This document shows, in pieces, positions 8,151 through 18,134 of a stretch of DNA of 64,000 bases (position 1 is the stretch's first letter; every line of letters starts with the position of its first letter). The stretch is from Paraliobacillus quinghaiensis (GTDB taxonomy: Bacteria; Bacillota; Bacilli; Bacillales; Amphibacillaceae): contig NZ_QJSH01000001.1 in NCBI RefSeq assembly GCF_003426025.1, positions 62,001 through 126,000 of the forward strand, read 5' to 3'. Position numbers and translations under genes: made by a program. The notes under the pieces were generated by a model that was not told where the DNA came from, did not search any database, and saw nothing but the letters and a program-made list of their open reading frames with translations.

Positions 8151-8811
8151 ATTTGTTGATTTGTTTTCAAGTACAGATCCGACTAATGTTGCCACTTCAG
8201 TTCGACTATTATTACTTTTAACTGTCTTTTCATTAGCACCAAGTATCGTTATCTTAATGACTTCTTTTGCTCGAATTGTCATTGTTTTATCCTTCACAAG
8301 GACCGCACTCGCAACACAGCAGATGCCACCTAATCAGGTGTTAATAGGTATTGCATTATTCTTAACTTTTTTCATTATGGCACCTACTTTCCAAGAAGTG
8401 AACCAGGAGGCTTTAACGCCACTGTTCAATGAGGAAATTACATTGGATGAAGCATACACAAATGCGAGTTTACCTATGAAGGAGTTCATGGCACAACACA
8501 CACGGCAAAAAGATTTAGCATTATTTATCAATTACAGCGGGCTAGAAAGACCAGAAACTATTGAAGACATTCCAATGACAACATTGGTACCTGCTTTTGC
8601 TATCAGTGAATTAAAGACAGCGTTTCAAATGGGATTTATGATCTTTGTTCCCTTTCTAGTTATTGATATGGCTGTAGCAAGTGTTCTGATGTCAATGGGA
8701 ATGATGATGTTACCTCCAGTAATGATATCTTTGCCGTTTAAAATTTTATTATTTATTTTGGTTGATGGATGGTATCTAATAACACAATCTTTATTACAAG
8801 GGTTTAGCTAG
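8143..8811 (+). CDS. fliP: Flagellar export gate protein FliP
   Basis: Core of the FliPQR export channel. The 222-residue membrane protein shows the family sequences MTSFARIVIVLSFTR, QMPPNQVLIG and the C-terminal GMMMLPPVMISLPFKILLFILVDGW. Four hydrophobic segments are visible. Unlike many proteobacterial FliP proteins it has no long cleaved leader, though the first hydrophobic helix may serve that role. It overlaps fliO and is followed by fliQ 25 bp downstream. Confidence 0.96.
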   Translation: MNEFVDLFSSTDPTNVATSVRLLLLLTVFSLAPSIVILMTSFARIVIVLSFTRTALATQQMPPNQVLIGIALFLTFFIMAPTFQEVNQEALTPLFNEEITLDEAYTNASLPMKEFMAQHTRQKDLALFINYSGLERPETIEDIPMTTLVPAFAISELKTAFQMGFMIFVPFLVIDMAVASVLMSMGMMMLPPVMISLPFKILLFILVDGWYLITQSLLQGFS

Positions 8812-8836
8812 TTAAAGCAAGGGGTGAGAGAATACT

Positions 8837-9106
8837 ATGAGTGCAGAATTTGTCATTAATTTAGCGGAACAAGGGATCGTTACGGTACTAATGGTATCCG
8901 GCCCCCTTCTATTACTAGCACTTGGAGTTGGGTTGTTAGTAAGTATTTTTCAAGCAACAACTCAAATTCAAGAACAAACACTTGCTTTCATACCAAAAAT
9001 TGCAGCCGTGTTAATTGGGTTGATCTTTTTTGGACCGTGGATGCTTGTAAGAATGGTTGAGTTTGCAACAAATGTATTTCAAAATTTAAACAAGTTTGTA
9101 GGGTAA
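8837..9106 (+). CDS. fliQ: Flagellar export gate protein FliQ
   Basis: An 89-residue protein with two transmembrane helices separated by the conserved QATTQIQEQTLAFIPKI loop, characteristic of FliQ/SctS. It assembles with FliP and FliR into the export channel. The start ATG at 8837 is preceded by AAGGGGTGAGAG. It is followed by fliR after 4 bp, so translation is probably coupled. Confidence 0.96.
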   Translation: MSAEFVINLAEQGIVTVLMVSGPLLLLALGVGLLVSIFQATTQIQEQTLAFIPKIAAVLIGLIFFGPWMLVRMVEFATNVFQNLNKFVG

Positions 9107-9110
9107 GTAG

Positions 9111-9890
9111 ATGTTAGAAATTATTAATATAAATAGTTTGCCAGCTTTTTTACTCATTCTTGTAAGATTTACTGCTTTTTTTGCTACTGTACCTATTTTT
9201 TCTTACCGTAATATTCCAACACAATTTAAAATCGGGATTGCAGTTTTCTTAGCTTGGATAATACTTTATAGCGTGGAAATACCAACTATTTCACTTGATT
9301 TGAATTTCTTGCTTTTGTTAGGTAAGGAAGCAATTGTAGGCTTGTTACTTGGATTGATTGCATACATGATACTTTCAGCTGTCCAAATTGCTGGTGGTTT
9401 TATTGATTTTCAAATGGGTTTTGCTATTGCAAATGTAATTGATCCTCAAACTGGTGTACAGAGTCCTTTAATTGGACAGTATTTTTATACCATTGCAATG
9501 CTCTTTATATTGAGTGTTGATGGGCATCACCTATTGATAAACGGAGCTTTTTACAGTTTTGATATGGTTCCGTTGGATCAGATGATTGATTTTAGTAATG
9601 AAAATATCGCACTATTTGTTATCAACACATTTAATCATTTCTTCTTAATTGCATTTCAACTTGCAATACCAATTGTCGGTTGTCTGTTTTTAGTAGATGT
9701 AGCTTTAGGTATAATTGCTCGAACTGTACCACAATTAAATGTCTTTGTGGTCGGACTTCCTTTGAAGATATTTGTATCACTATTCGTTTTAAGTATATTC
9801 ATGGGATTGTATATATCTATTGTGAAAAAGTTGTTTAGCTATCTGTTAGAAATGATGCAGGTATTAATGCAATTGTTTGGAGGGGCGTAA
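9111..9890 (+). CDS. fliR: Flagellar export gate protein FliR
   Basis: A 259-residue polytopic membrane protein (about six hydrophobic segments), third component of the FliPQR channel. Family features include PAFLLILVRFTAFFATVPIF near the N-terminus, IDFQMGFAIANVIDPQTGVQ in the middle and TVPQLNVFVVGLPLKI near the end. Its 3' end carries the GGAGGGG (9879-9885) that serves flhB. It starts 4 bp after fliQ with a weak site, implying coupling. Confidence 0.96.
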   Translation: MLEIININSLPAFLLILVRFTAFFATVPIFSYRNIPTQFKIGIAVFLAWIILYSVEIPTISLDLNFLLLLGKEAIVGLLLGLIAYMILSAVQIAGGFIDFQMGFAIANVIDPQTGVQSPLIGQYFYTIAMLFILSVDGHHLLINGAFYSFDMVPLDQMIDFSNENIALFVINTFNHFFLIAFQLAIPIVGCLFLVDVALGIIARTVPQLNVFVVGLPLKIFVSLFVLSIFMGLYISIVKKLFSYLLEMMQVLMQLFGGA

Positions 9891-9894
9891 GATT

Positions 9895-10977
9895 ATGATG
9901 CAATTAAAACTTGATTTGCAATTTTTTGCTGGAGAAAAGACAGAAAAAGCCACGCCCAAAAAACGACAAGATACCCGTAAAAAGGGACAAGTTGCGAAGA
10001 GTCAAGACATAAACACAGCAATCTTATTATTTTTGGTTTTTATTCTTTTTACTGTTATAGGCGCTTTTTGGAAAGAAATGTTTACGGGTTTATACATGAA
10101 ATCCTTCACTAAATTTATCGAGTGGGAAGTAACAAATGAAAGTGTCCATAACATGTTTGTTGAAGTTAGTATTTATATGGCCCAAGCGTTAGCGCCAGTA
10201 ATGGCAATTGCTATCGTTGCAGGACTTGCGTCTAATTTTATGCAAATCGGTTTTTTATTTACTACTGAACCGCTGCAGATGAAATTAAATAAAATTGATC
10301 CAATTCAAGGTGCGAAACGCGTTTTTTCTGCTAGAGCTTTAGTTGAATTAGTTAAATCTTTATTAAAAATATCTATGATTGGTACCATTACATTTACTAT
10401 TTTATGGATCAATAAAGATGAGATGATGATGTTGGCAGGTAAAGATGTAGAAGTTGCTTTGGCATTTTTTGCAAATGTAACGATATTAATGGGAATCTTT
10501 TCAGCTATTGGTTTACTAGTTGTCTCGGTTATCGATTTTACGTATCAACGGTATGATTATGAAAAAAACATTAAAATGTCTAAGAACGATATTAAAGATG
10601 AACATAAAAATATTGAAGGTGATCCTTTAATTAAATCTAAATTTAAAGAAAGACAACGTCAAATGGCGATGCAGCGTATGATGAGTGAGGTGCCGGATGC
10701 TGATGTAGTTATTACCAACCCTACACATTATGCTGTTGCAATTAAATATGATGAAAGCAAATCGAGTTCTCCTTATGTTGTTGCTAAAGGTGTTGATTTT
10801 GTTGCATCTAAGATTAGAGAAATTGCCAAAGCAAATGAAGTGATTTTGGTAGAAAATCGACGTTTAGCAAGAGCATTATATGCAGAAATTGAGATTGGTG
10901 AAGCAATCCATGAAGAGTTTTTCCAAGCCGTAGCTGAAGTATTAGCATATGTATATCAAATTGAACGAAAAGCATGA
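9895..10977 (+). CDS. flhB: Flagellar export switch protein FlhB
   Basis: Membrane protein that switches export from rod/hook to filament substrates after autocleavage. The N-terminus carries LQFFAGEKTEKATPKKRQDTRKKG, followed by four transmembrane segments and a cytoplasmic domain with the self-cleaving NPTH motif (Asn275-Pro276, VITNPTHYAVAIKY). The ATG at 9895 is chosen because GGAGGGG lies 9 bases upstream; earlier in-frame codons overlap that site. The 360-residue length is typical. FliK, encoded upstream, is its functional partner. Confidence 0.96.
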   Translation: MMQLKLDLQFFAGEKTEKATPKKRQDTRKKGQVAKSQDINTAILLFLVFILFTVIGAFWKEMFTGLYMKSFTKFIEWEVTNESVHNMFVEVSIYMAQALAPVMAIAIVAGLASNFMQIGFLFTTEPLQMKLNKIDPIQGAKRVFSARALVELVKSLLKISMIGTITFTILWINKDEMMMLAGKDVEVALAFFANVTILMGIFSAIGLLVVSVIDFTYQRYDYEKNIKMSKNDIKDEHKNIEGDPLIKSKFKERQRQMAMQRMMSEVPDADVVITNPTHYAVAIKYDESKSSSPYVVAKGVDFVASKIREIAKANEVILVENRRLARALYAEIEIGEAIHEEFFQAVAEVLAYVYQIERKA

Positions 10978-11001
10978 GTTGTAGCGTAAGGAGAGGGAAC
11001 A

Positions 11002-13035
11002 ATGAAGTTAAGAGATTTATCGGTTTTACTTGCTGTTATTTTAATTATTGTAATGTTAGTTATCCCATTACCAGGTTGGTTGTTAAGTATATTTATTCTG
11101 ATGAATATATCTGTGGCACTAATCGTTATATTAGTCTCGATGAATACCTCTGAACCTTTACAATTTTCGGTATTTCCTTCGTTATTATTACTCTTAACGT
11201 TATTTCGTTTAGGACTCAACGTATCAACGACACGTTCTATTCTTTCTGAACAGGATGCCGGCGGAGTAGTAGAAACATTTGGTACATTTGTTATCGGGGA
11301 TAACCCGTTAGTCGGTTTTGTTGTCTTTAGTATTCTTGTTATTATACAATTTTTAGTTATTACAAAAGGTAGTGAACGTGTGTCGGAAGTTGCTGCACGT
11401 TTTACATTAGACGCAATGCCGGGGAAACAAATGAGTATTGACGCTGACTTAAATGCAGGTATGATTAATGAGATACAGGCCAAAAATCGTCGTGAAAAAG
11501 TAGAAAGTGAAGCGGATTTCTATGGTGCCATGGATGGTGCGAGTAAATTTGTTAAAGGTGATGCAATTGCTGGTATTATAATTGTGTTAATAAACATTAT
11601 TTTTGGTCTTATCATTGGTATGATGCAAATGGATATGAGCTTTGGGGAAGCAATCACTACCTATATGCAGTTAACTGTAGGTGATGGCTTAGTAAGTCAA
11701 ATTCCTGCGTTGTTAATTTCAACAGCTACAGGGATTGTTGTAACACGTGTTGCTTCTGAAGGTAACCTAGGGAGCGATGTAACAGAGCAATTATTTAGAT
11801 ATCCCAAGATGCTCTATATCGCTGCAGGAACAATCTTTTTATTTGGGTTTACACCGATTAATTTCTTTCTAACAACTGTTATCGCTGCATTGCTTGCACT
11901 TGGAGGATATATGCTTTCTCGACCATTAGAAGAACCAGATATCGATCGAGAAGTAGTAGAAGAGGAAGCAGATTCTGAACAAATGAAATCACCAGACAAT
12001 GTAGTTGATTTGTTAAGCATGGATCCAATCGAATTTGAATTTGGTTATGCATTGATTCCACTAGTTGATACAAATCAAGGTGGAGATTTAATGGATCGGA
12101 TTGTAATGATTCGTAGACAACTAGCAATCGAACTTGGTATTGTCATTCCTGTTGTTCGAATTCGAGATAATATACAATTAAATCCAAATGAATATCAATT
12201 AAAAATTAAAGGAAATGAAGTAGCACAAGGTGAGTTATTACTTGATCATTACTTAGCGATGACACCAGGAATAGATGAAGAGGAAATGGATGGAATTGAT
12301 ACAACAGAGCCTGCTTTTGGTTTACCTGCAAAATGGATAACAGAAGAGGTAAAAGATGAAGCAGAACTTTCAGGTTATACTGTGGTAGATCCACCATCAG
12401 TCGTTTCTACTCACATAACAGAAATTATTAAAAAGCATGCACACCTCTTGTTAGGTAGACAAGAAACGAAACAATTAATTGACCATTTGAAAGAATCATA
12501 CCCAATATTAGTCGAAGAAGTAACTCCTGAACCGCTTTCAATTGGTGAGGTTCAAAAAGTACTTGCAAAACTTTTACGGGAGCATGTTTCTATCCGAAAT
12601 TTGCCTATTATCTTTGAAACGCTAGCTGACTTTGGAAAAATGACAAATGATACAGAGTTATTGGGTGAATATGCAAGACAAGCATTAGCTGCACAAATAA
12701 CAAAACAGTATGTACAAGATGAACGTGCATTAAAAGTGATAACTGTAGCAGGTGAAGTAGAACAAATGATAGCTGATCATGTCCAGCAAACAGAGCATGG
12801 TAGCTATTTATCGTTAGATCCAGAATCACAACAGCGTATTATTCGTTCTGTTACGGAGAAAGTAGAAAATGTCTCTTTACAAGAAGAAACACCAATTATA
12901 TTGTGTTCTCCAACTGTTAGAATGTATATGAAGCAATTATTGGACCGTTTCTTCCCGCATGTTATCGTATTATCTTATAATGAATTGGAACCTAATCTAG
13001 ATGTCCAAAGTGTCGGGGTGGTGAATGTAGCATGA
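11002..13035 (+). CDS. flhA: Flagellar export platform protein FlhA
   Basis: The 677-residue FHIPEP-family protein. About eight transmembrane helices occupy residues 1-310, with the conserved cytoplasmic FHIPEP loop (RFTLDAMPGKQMSIDADLNAG, about residues 133-153). The C-terminal cytoplasmic domain that binds chaperone-substrate complexes follows an acidic linker (REVVEEEADSEQ). An AAGGAGAGGG precedes ATG 11002. Its stop overlaps the flhF start by 4 bp. Confidence 0.97.
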   Translation: MKLRDLSVLLAVILIIVMLVIPLPGWLLSIFILMNISVALIVILVSMNTSEPLQFSVFPSLLLLLTLFRLGLNVSTTRSILSEQDAGGVVETFGTFVIGDNPLVGFVVFSILVIIQFLVITKGSERVSEVAARFTLDAMPGKQMSIDADLNAGMINEIQAKNRREKVESEADFYGAMDGASKFVKGDAIAGIIIVLINIIFGLIIGMMQMDMSFGEAITTYMQLTVGDGLVSQIPALLISTATGIVVTRVASEGNLGSDVTEQLFRYPKMLYIAAGTIFLFGFTPINFFLTTVIAALLALGGYMLSRPLEEPDIDREVVEEEADSEQMKSPDNVVDLLSMDPIEFEFGYALIPLVDTNQGGDLMDRIVMIRRQLAIELGIVIPVVRIRDNIQLNPNEYQLKIKGNEVAQGELLLDHYLAMTPGIDEEEMDGIDTTEPAFGLPAKWITEEVKDEAELSGYTVVDPPSVVSTHITEIIKKHAHLLLGRQETKQLIDHLKESYPILVEEVTPEPLSIGEVQKVLAKLLREHVSIRNLPIIFETLADFGKMTNDTELLGEYARQALAAQITKQYVQDERALKVITVAGEVEQMIADHVQQTEHGSYLSLDPESQQRIIRSVTEKVENVSLQEETPIILCSPTVRMYMKQLLDRFFPHVIVLSYNELEPNLDVQSVGVVNVA

Positions 13036-14156
13036 AGGTAAAAAAGTTTATGGCACCTACAATGCCAGAAGTGATGAAAAAAGTTAGAAAAGACTTAGGA
13101 AATGACGCGGTTATTCTCAATTCTAAAGTTGTATATACGGGTGGTTTTTTAGGCTTATTTAAAAAAAGAAATACGGAAGTTATCGCTGCTTTAGATCCAC
13201 AGCCATCTAAGCCTAAAGTCGAGGAACCTAAAAAAACTATAAATACTGCTAAGCCAGCAAACACTACTTTTTCAGTTGAGGATAACAAACAACAAGTGTT
13301 GTTAGATGAAGTAAGAGCCTTACGCAAATGGATGGAGAAAACAAATAATAATGATAACTTTAGTTTTCCGGCAACGTATCAAGCTATTTTTGATCTATTG
13401 TTAGAACAAGAGGTTGATACTGAAATAGCCAAGGAACTTGTAACAAACGTAATACAAGATGGAACTACAGAAGATATTACCTATCAACATGCACAGCAGC
13501 AGATAAAAAATGAGATTATCAATAAATTAAATGATTTTGATTTTGGTGGAATTACATACCAGAAAAAGTTTGTTCATTTAGTTGGCCCAACTGGTGTTGG
13601 TAAAACAACAACAATAGCAAAAATAGCAGCGAACTGTATGTTAAATGATGGTAAGAAGGTTGCATTAATTACAACTGACACATATCGCATTGCTGCAATA
13701 GAACAATTAAAAACGTATTCAAAAATTCTTGATATTCCATTAGAAATTGCATATACGATGGATGATTATCGTCAAGCTAGAGAAAAGTTTCAATCCTATG
13801 ATATTGTGCTTGTTGATACTGCTGGTAGAAACTTCCGTGATCCTAAATATATTCAAGCATTAGGCAAAGTTGTAGATCTTCAACATGATATTGATACGTA
13901 TTTAGTTTTATCATTAACTACGAAGTCAACTGACTTGGAAGTTATTTATCAACAATTTGAAAACATTCCAATTAAAAAGCTGATTTTTACTAAGAAGGAT
14001 GAGACCGCAACGTATGGACCTATTGTAAATCTTGCTCTAAAAAATAAAATAGGTGTAGCTTATTTAACCAATGGACAAGATGTACCAGATAATATAGAAG
14101 AGGCGACAACACAAGAAATAAGTCGTTTACTAATCGGAGAGCTTTCTAATGTCTGA
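13032..14156 (+). CDS. flhF: Flagellar SRP-like GTPase FlhF
   Basis: SRP-family GTPase that governs flagellar number and placement and activates at the membrane with FlhG. It has a basic N-terminal B domain (residues 1-100), an N domain, then a G domain from about residue 175 with LVGPTGVGKTTTIAKIAA (P-loop), TTDTYRIAAIEQL, DTAGRNF and FTKKDET. The 374-residue product starts at ATG 13032 within the flhA stop region and overlaps flhG by 8 bp, a tightly coupled pair. Confidence 0.96.
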   Translation: MKVKKFMAPTMPEVMKKVRKDLGNDAVILNSKVVYTGGFLGLFKKRNTEVIAALDPQPSKPKVEEPKKTINTAKPANTTFSVEDNKQQVLLDEVRALRKWMEKTNNNDNFSFPATYQAIFDLLLEQEVDTEIAKELVTNVIQDGTTEDITYQHAQQQIKNEIINKLNDFDFGGITYQKKFVHLVGPTGVGKTTTIAKIAANCMLNDGKKVALITTDTYRIAAIEQLKTYSKILDIPLEIAYTMDDYRQAREKFQSYDIVLVDTAGRNFRDPKYIQALGKVVDLQHDIDTYLVLSLTTKSTDLEVIYQQFENIPIKKLIFTKKDETATYGPIVNLALKNKIGVAYLTNGQDVPDNIEEATTQEISRLLIGELSNV

Positions 14157-15012
14157 TCAAGCAGCTAACTTAAGAAAAAGACTTGAACAACTTCATTCAA
14201 AAACACAAGCAAAAACAATTGCAGTTGTTAGTGGAAAAGGTGGCGTTGGTAAATCTAATTTTTCTCTCAACTTTGCTCTAAACTTATCAAAACAAAGGAA
14301 GAAAGTCTTGCTATTTGATTTAGATATTGGAATGGGGAATATCGATATTCTGTTAGGTGTTCAAGCAAAACAAACAATTGTGCAAATGTTCGACAAACAA
14401 TTGTCAATTCATGATATTATAGAAACAGGACCACATTCTTTGTCATATATTGCTGCAGGATCAGGATTAACTGATGTATTTAAAATGGATGAGTCTAAAT
14501 TCACTTATTTCTTAAGCGAATTAGAGGAACTAATTACACAGTTCGACTACATTATATTTGATATGGGGGCGGGAGCTTCAGTAGATAGTTTACATTATAT
14601 TTTGGCTGTTGACGAATGTATTGTGGTTACAACGCCTGAGCCAACTTCAATGATGGACGCCTATGCCATGATGAAGCATATTTGTAATCAAAATCAACAT
14701 ATGCCGTTTTATCTATTAGTCAATTTTGCTGAGAATAATAGAGATGGTAAACAGATTATTAAACGCTTACAACAGGTGACGCATAAATTTTTAGACAAAG
14801 AAGTCTTGCCATTAGGTATATTGCCTAATGATAAGATCGTTTCAAAAGCAGTTACAAGTCAAATTCCGTTCATATTATTTGATCCTAAGGCGAGAATTAC
14901 GTTGGCGCTGGAACAAATTGTCTCGCAGTATATGAATGATACCATTAATCTTGAAAAACAAGTCCATTCAGGTTTTATAAGAAAATTAAAAAGATTTGTA
15001 AAAGAAAGGTAG
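14149..15012 (+). CDS. flhG: Flagellar MinD/ParA-type ATPase FlhG (YlxH)
   Basis: A 287-residue ATPase that pairs with FlhF to control flagellar number and pattern. It shows the deviant Walker A SGKGGVGKSNFSLNFA (about residues 28-43), DLDIGMGNIDILLG and FDMGAGAS motifs of the MinD/ParA group. The N-terminal LRKRLEQL helix is the segment that in FlhG proteins stimulates FlhF. A basic C-terminal tail (SGFIRKLKRFVKER) could act as membrane-targeting helix. It overlaps flhF and lies 7 bp before cheB. Confidence 0.95.
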   Translation: MSDQAANLRKRLEQLHSKTQAKTIAVVSGKGGVGKSNFSLNFALNLSKQRKKVLLFDLDIGMGNIDILLGVQAKQTIVQMFDKQLSIHDIIETGPHSLSYIAAGSGLTDVFKMDESKFTYFLSELEELITQFDYIIFDMGAGASVDSLHYILAVDECIVVTTPEPTSMMDAYAMMKHICNQNQHMPFYLLVNFAENNRDGKQIIKRLQQVTHKFLDKEVLPLGILPNDKIVSKAVTSQIPFILFDPKARITLALEQIVSQYMNDTINLEKQVHSGFIRKLKRFVKER

Positions 15013-15019
15013 GCTTACC

Positions 15020-16090
15020 ATGGGCATTATTAACGTATTAGTTGTTGATGATTCAGCTTTCATGAGAAAAATGATAGCTGAAATACTTCAATCTCACCCT
15101 AGAATAAATGTAATTGGTACAGCTAGAAATGGACAAGATGCATTAGAGAAAATTGCACAATTAAAGCCAGATGTAGTCACTTTAGATGTAGAAATGCCGA
15201 TTATGGATGGTATATCAACGTTGAGAGAGATCATGATGCATAATCCAATACCAGTTATTATGTTATCTAGCTTAACAAAAGAAGGTGCAAATAAAACATT
15301 AGAATCTATGGAATTGGGAGCAATCGATTTCATCACGAAACCTTCCGGGTCAATTTCACTAAACATTCAAGAGAAAGAAGCCGAAATTAAAACAAAGGTA
15401 TTACATGCAGTAAATGCAAAAGCAGAGAAGTTAACTAAAACTAAGCCGAAAAAGACAATCATAGCACCATTTGCAGCAAGTCATATACATAAAAATGAGA
15501 ATAAAGACGTGATTGTCGGTATTGGAACTTCAACAGGTGGACCAAGAGCTTTACAACAAGTTATTACTCGCTTACCTAAAGATATACCTGCACCAATTGT
15601 TATTGTGCAACACATGCCAGCTGGTTTTACTAAGTCATTAGCAAAACGTTTAAATAGTATGTCACAACTTACAGTGAAAGAGGCAGAGGATCAAGAAATT
15701 TTGCAAAAAGGAACAGCTTATATTGCGCCTGGCGGTTACCAGTTTCGAGTTGTTCGAACAATAAAAGGGTTGCAAGCAAAGGTAGCAAAAGAAGAACCTA
15801 GAAATGGTCACCAACCCTCAGTTGATGTATTGTTTGAATCACTAGCAAAATTGAAAGAAGAGCAAGTCTACGCTGTAATGATGACAGGTATGGGTGCAGA
15901 TGGAGCAAACAGTCTAATTACTTTAAAACGAGAAAAGTCCAACACAATTATTTTTTCGGAATCAAAGGAGACATGTATTGTCTACGGCATGCCACAAGCT
16001 GCTGAAAAAACAAATTTAGTAGATTATGTTGTTAGATTACCAGAAATAAGTGAATTACTAGTTAGCCAAATTAAAGCTAGGGGTGAATAG
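15020..16090 (+). CDS. cheB: Chemotaxis receptor methylesterase CheB
   Basis: Removes methyl groups from, and deamidates, chemoreceptors. It has an N-terminal receiver domain (Asp56 in TLDVEMPIMDG) joined by a Lys-rich linker to the C-terminal esterase with catalytic Ser171 (GTSTGGPRAL), His (QHMPAGFT) and Asp (GMGADGA) motifs. The product has 356 residues and GAAAGG precedes ATG 15020. There is no cheR in the window; in B. subtilis it lies elsewhere. Confidence 0.96.
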   Translation: MGIINVLVVDDSAFMRKMIAEILQSHPRINVIGTARNGQDALEKIAQLKPDVVTLDVEMPIMDGISTLREIMMHNPIPVIMLSSLTKEGANKTLESMELGAIDFITKPSGSISLNIQEKEAEIKTKVLHAVNAKAEKLTKTKPKKTIIAPFAASHIHKNENKDVIVGIGTSTGGPRALQQVITRLPKDIPAPIVIVQHMPAGFTKSLAKRLNSMSQLTVKEAEDQEILQKGTAYIAPGGYQFRVVRTIKGLQAKVAKEEPRNGHQPSVDVLFESLAKLKEEQVYAVMMTGMGADGANSLITLKREKSNTIIFSESKETCIVYGMPQAAEKTNLVDYVVRLPEISELLVSQIKARGE

Positions 16091-16091
16091 G

Positions 16092-18119
16092 ATGGAAATG
16101 AACGAATACCTAGATGTTTTTATTGAAGAAAGTAAAGAACACATTCAAGCGCTAAATGATCATTTGTTAAAATTGGAGAATGACCCAACAAATTTAGATA
16201 TGGTCAATGAGATCTTTCGTTCTGCTCATACATTAAAAGGTATGTCAGCAACAATGGGCTTTCAAGATTTAGCTGATTTAACACATAAAATGGAAAATGT
16301 TTTAGATGCTGTTCGTAACGGTAACATCATGATGAATTCAGCTATTTTAGATGTTGTATTTGATTCTGTAGATCAACTAGAAGCAATGGTGTTAGATATT
16401 GTTGATGGTGGTGAAGGCAAGAAAGATGTTTCTAAAGTAGTAAAGCAATTAGAAGCAATCGAACAGGGTGAAGCTTTGCCAGAGGTGGCTGCTACTACAG
16501 AAGCTGAAGCCGTTCAATCCCAATCAAATCAATTTTCACCAAATGAGTTGGATCAATTTGAAGTAGCTGTCCTAGAGCAATCACAGGAAAAGGGTTATTC
16601 AAATTATCAAATTAATGTAAGACTTCAAGAATCGTGCTTACTAAAAGCTGCACGTGTCTATATGGTATTTCAAATCTTGGAACAAGTTGGAGAAGTAATC
16701 AAATCTGAACCTACAGTATCCGAATTAGAAGATGAGAATTTCGAGTACGACTTTACTGTCATTCTTGTTACAAATGAACCAGCGGAAGATGTGAAACAAA
16801 AGATACTAAAGGTTTCAGAGATTGCAGAAGTGAATGTGAGCTTATTTGAATTTGATAATAACACACATCATCAAGAAGAAATAAGTGAAACAGGTAATGA
16901 AGTTGAATTGGCTTCAAGTGATACAAGAGCAGATAATAAAGAGGAAAAAGTATCTTCAAAAAGTCAAGTAACAAGCAAAACGATACGTGTTAATATTGAG
17001 CGTTTAGACGCGTTGATGAATTTGTTTGAAGAATTAGTCATTGATCGTGGTAGATTAGAACAAATATCAGCTACAATGAAAGATCCAGAATTGCAAGAAA
17101 CAGTTGAGCGTATGACGCGTATTTCAGGAGATCTTCAGAATATTATTTTAAACATGCGTATGGTTCCGATTGATCAAGTGTTTAATCGATTTCCGCGTAT
17201 GGTTCGCCAATTGGCAAAAGATCTTAATAAACAAATTAATTTCGAGGTTACAGGTGCCGAGACAGAACTAGATAGAACTGTTATTGATGAAATAGGTGAC
17301 CCCCTTGTACACCTTATTCGTAATGCAATTGATCATGGTATTGAAACAGCTACTGAAAGAAAAGAAAAAGGAAAGCCTGAAGAAGGAACCTTAAAGTTAA
17401 ATGCATACCATAGCGGAAATCACGTTATTATTGAAATTTCTGATGATGGTGCTGGCATTAATAAAGATAAAGTTGTGAATAAAGCAATCACTAATGGTGT
17501 TATTACGCGTGAGCAAGCTGATAGTTTATCAGATACACAGATACACCAATTAATTTTAGCTAGTGGTTTTTCTACCGCAGATGAGATTTCAGATATATCA
17601 GGACGTGGTGTAGGATTAGATGTTGTGAAAAATACGATTGAGTCACTTGGTGGAAATATATCAATTGATTCAGAACTCGGAAAAGGATCACTGTTTTCTA
17701 TTCAACTTCCATTAACATTATCAATTATTTCAGTCTTGTTAGTAGAAGTTCACAAGGAAAAGTATGCAATTCCGCTATCATCAATTATTGAAACTGCCGT
17801 GATTAATAAAACTGATATCATGCATGCTCACAATAAAAAAGTTATCGATTTCCGTGGCAAGGTGGTGCCTTTAATTTCATTAGAACAAGTATTTGAAGTT
17901 CCTGGTGAGAATGAGGATGACCAATTTTATTCTATTGTCATTATTAGGCAAGGTGACAAAATGGCTGGGTTAATTGTTGATACGTTTATTGGACAACAGG
18001 AAATTGTTTTAAAATCCCTTGGTAATTATCTAACAGATGTTTTTGCAATTTCTGGTGCAACTATTTTAGGTGATGGACAAGTTGCGTTAATTGTTGATAC
18101 AAACGCATTAATAAAATAG
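16092..18119 (+). CDS. cheA: Chemotaxis histidine kinase CheA
   Basis: A 675-residue sensor kinase with P1 to P5 domains. The phosphorylated His46 lies in RSAHTLKGMSATMG. A P2 CheY/CheB-binding region spans about 160-260, dimerisation P3 about 300-360 (LMNLFEELVIDRGRLEQI), the ATP-binding P4 contains LIRNAIDHGIE and SDDGAGI and SGRGVGLDVVKNTIESLGG, and P5 is CheW-like. The ATG at 16092 is used because AGGGGTGA (16079-16086) precedes it; the earlier GTG at 16083 lies inside that site. Confidence 0.96.
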   Translation: MEMNEYLDVFIEESKEHIQALNDHLLKLENDPTNLDMVNEIFRSAHTLKGMSATMGFQDLADLTHKMENVLDAVRNGNIMMNSAILDVVFDSVDQLEAMVLDIVDGGEGKKDVSKVVKQLEAIEQGEALPEVAATTEAEAVQSQSNQFSPNELDQFEVAVLEQSQEKGYSNYQINVRLQESCLLKAARVYMVFQILEQVGEVIKSEPTVSELEDENFEYDFTVILVTNEPAEDVKQKILKVSEIAEVNVSLFEFDNNTHHQEEISETGNEVELASSDTRADNKEEKVSSKSQVTSKTIRVNIERLDALMNLFEELVIDRGRLEQISATMKDPELQETVERMTRISGDLQNIILNMRMVPIDQVFNRFPRMVRQLAKDLNKQINFEVTGAETELDRTVIDEIGDPLVHLIRNAIDHGIETATERKEKGKPEEGTLKLNAYHSGNHVIIEISDDGAGINKDKVVNKAITNGVITREQADSLSDTQIHQLILASGFSTADEISDISGRGVGLDVVKNTIESLGGNISIDSELGKGSLFSIQLPLTLSIISVLLVEVHKEKYAIPLSSIIETAVINKTDIMHAHNKKVIDFRGKVVPLISLEQVFEVPGENEDDQFYSIVIIRQGDKMAGLIVDTFIGQQEIVLKSLGNYLTDVFAISGATILGDGQVALIVDTNALIK

Positions 18120-18134
18120 TGAGGAGGAATATAG

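Noticed and set aside
10956-11483. 175-residue ORF on the - strand
   Set aside because: It is antisense to flhB/flhA, has no SD and resembles no protein; a codon-bias shadow.
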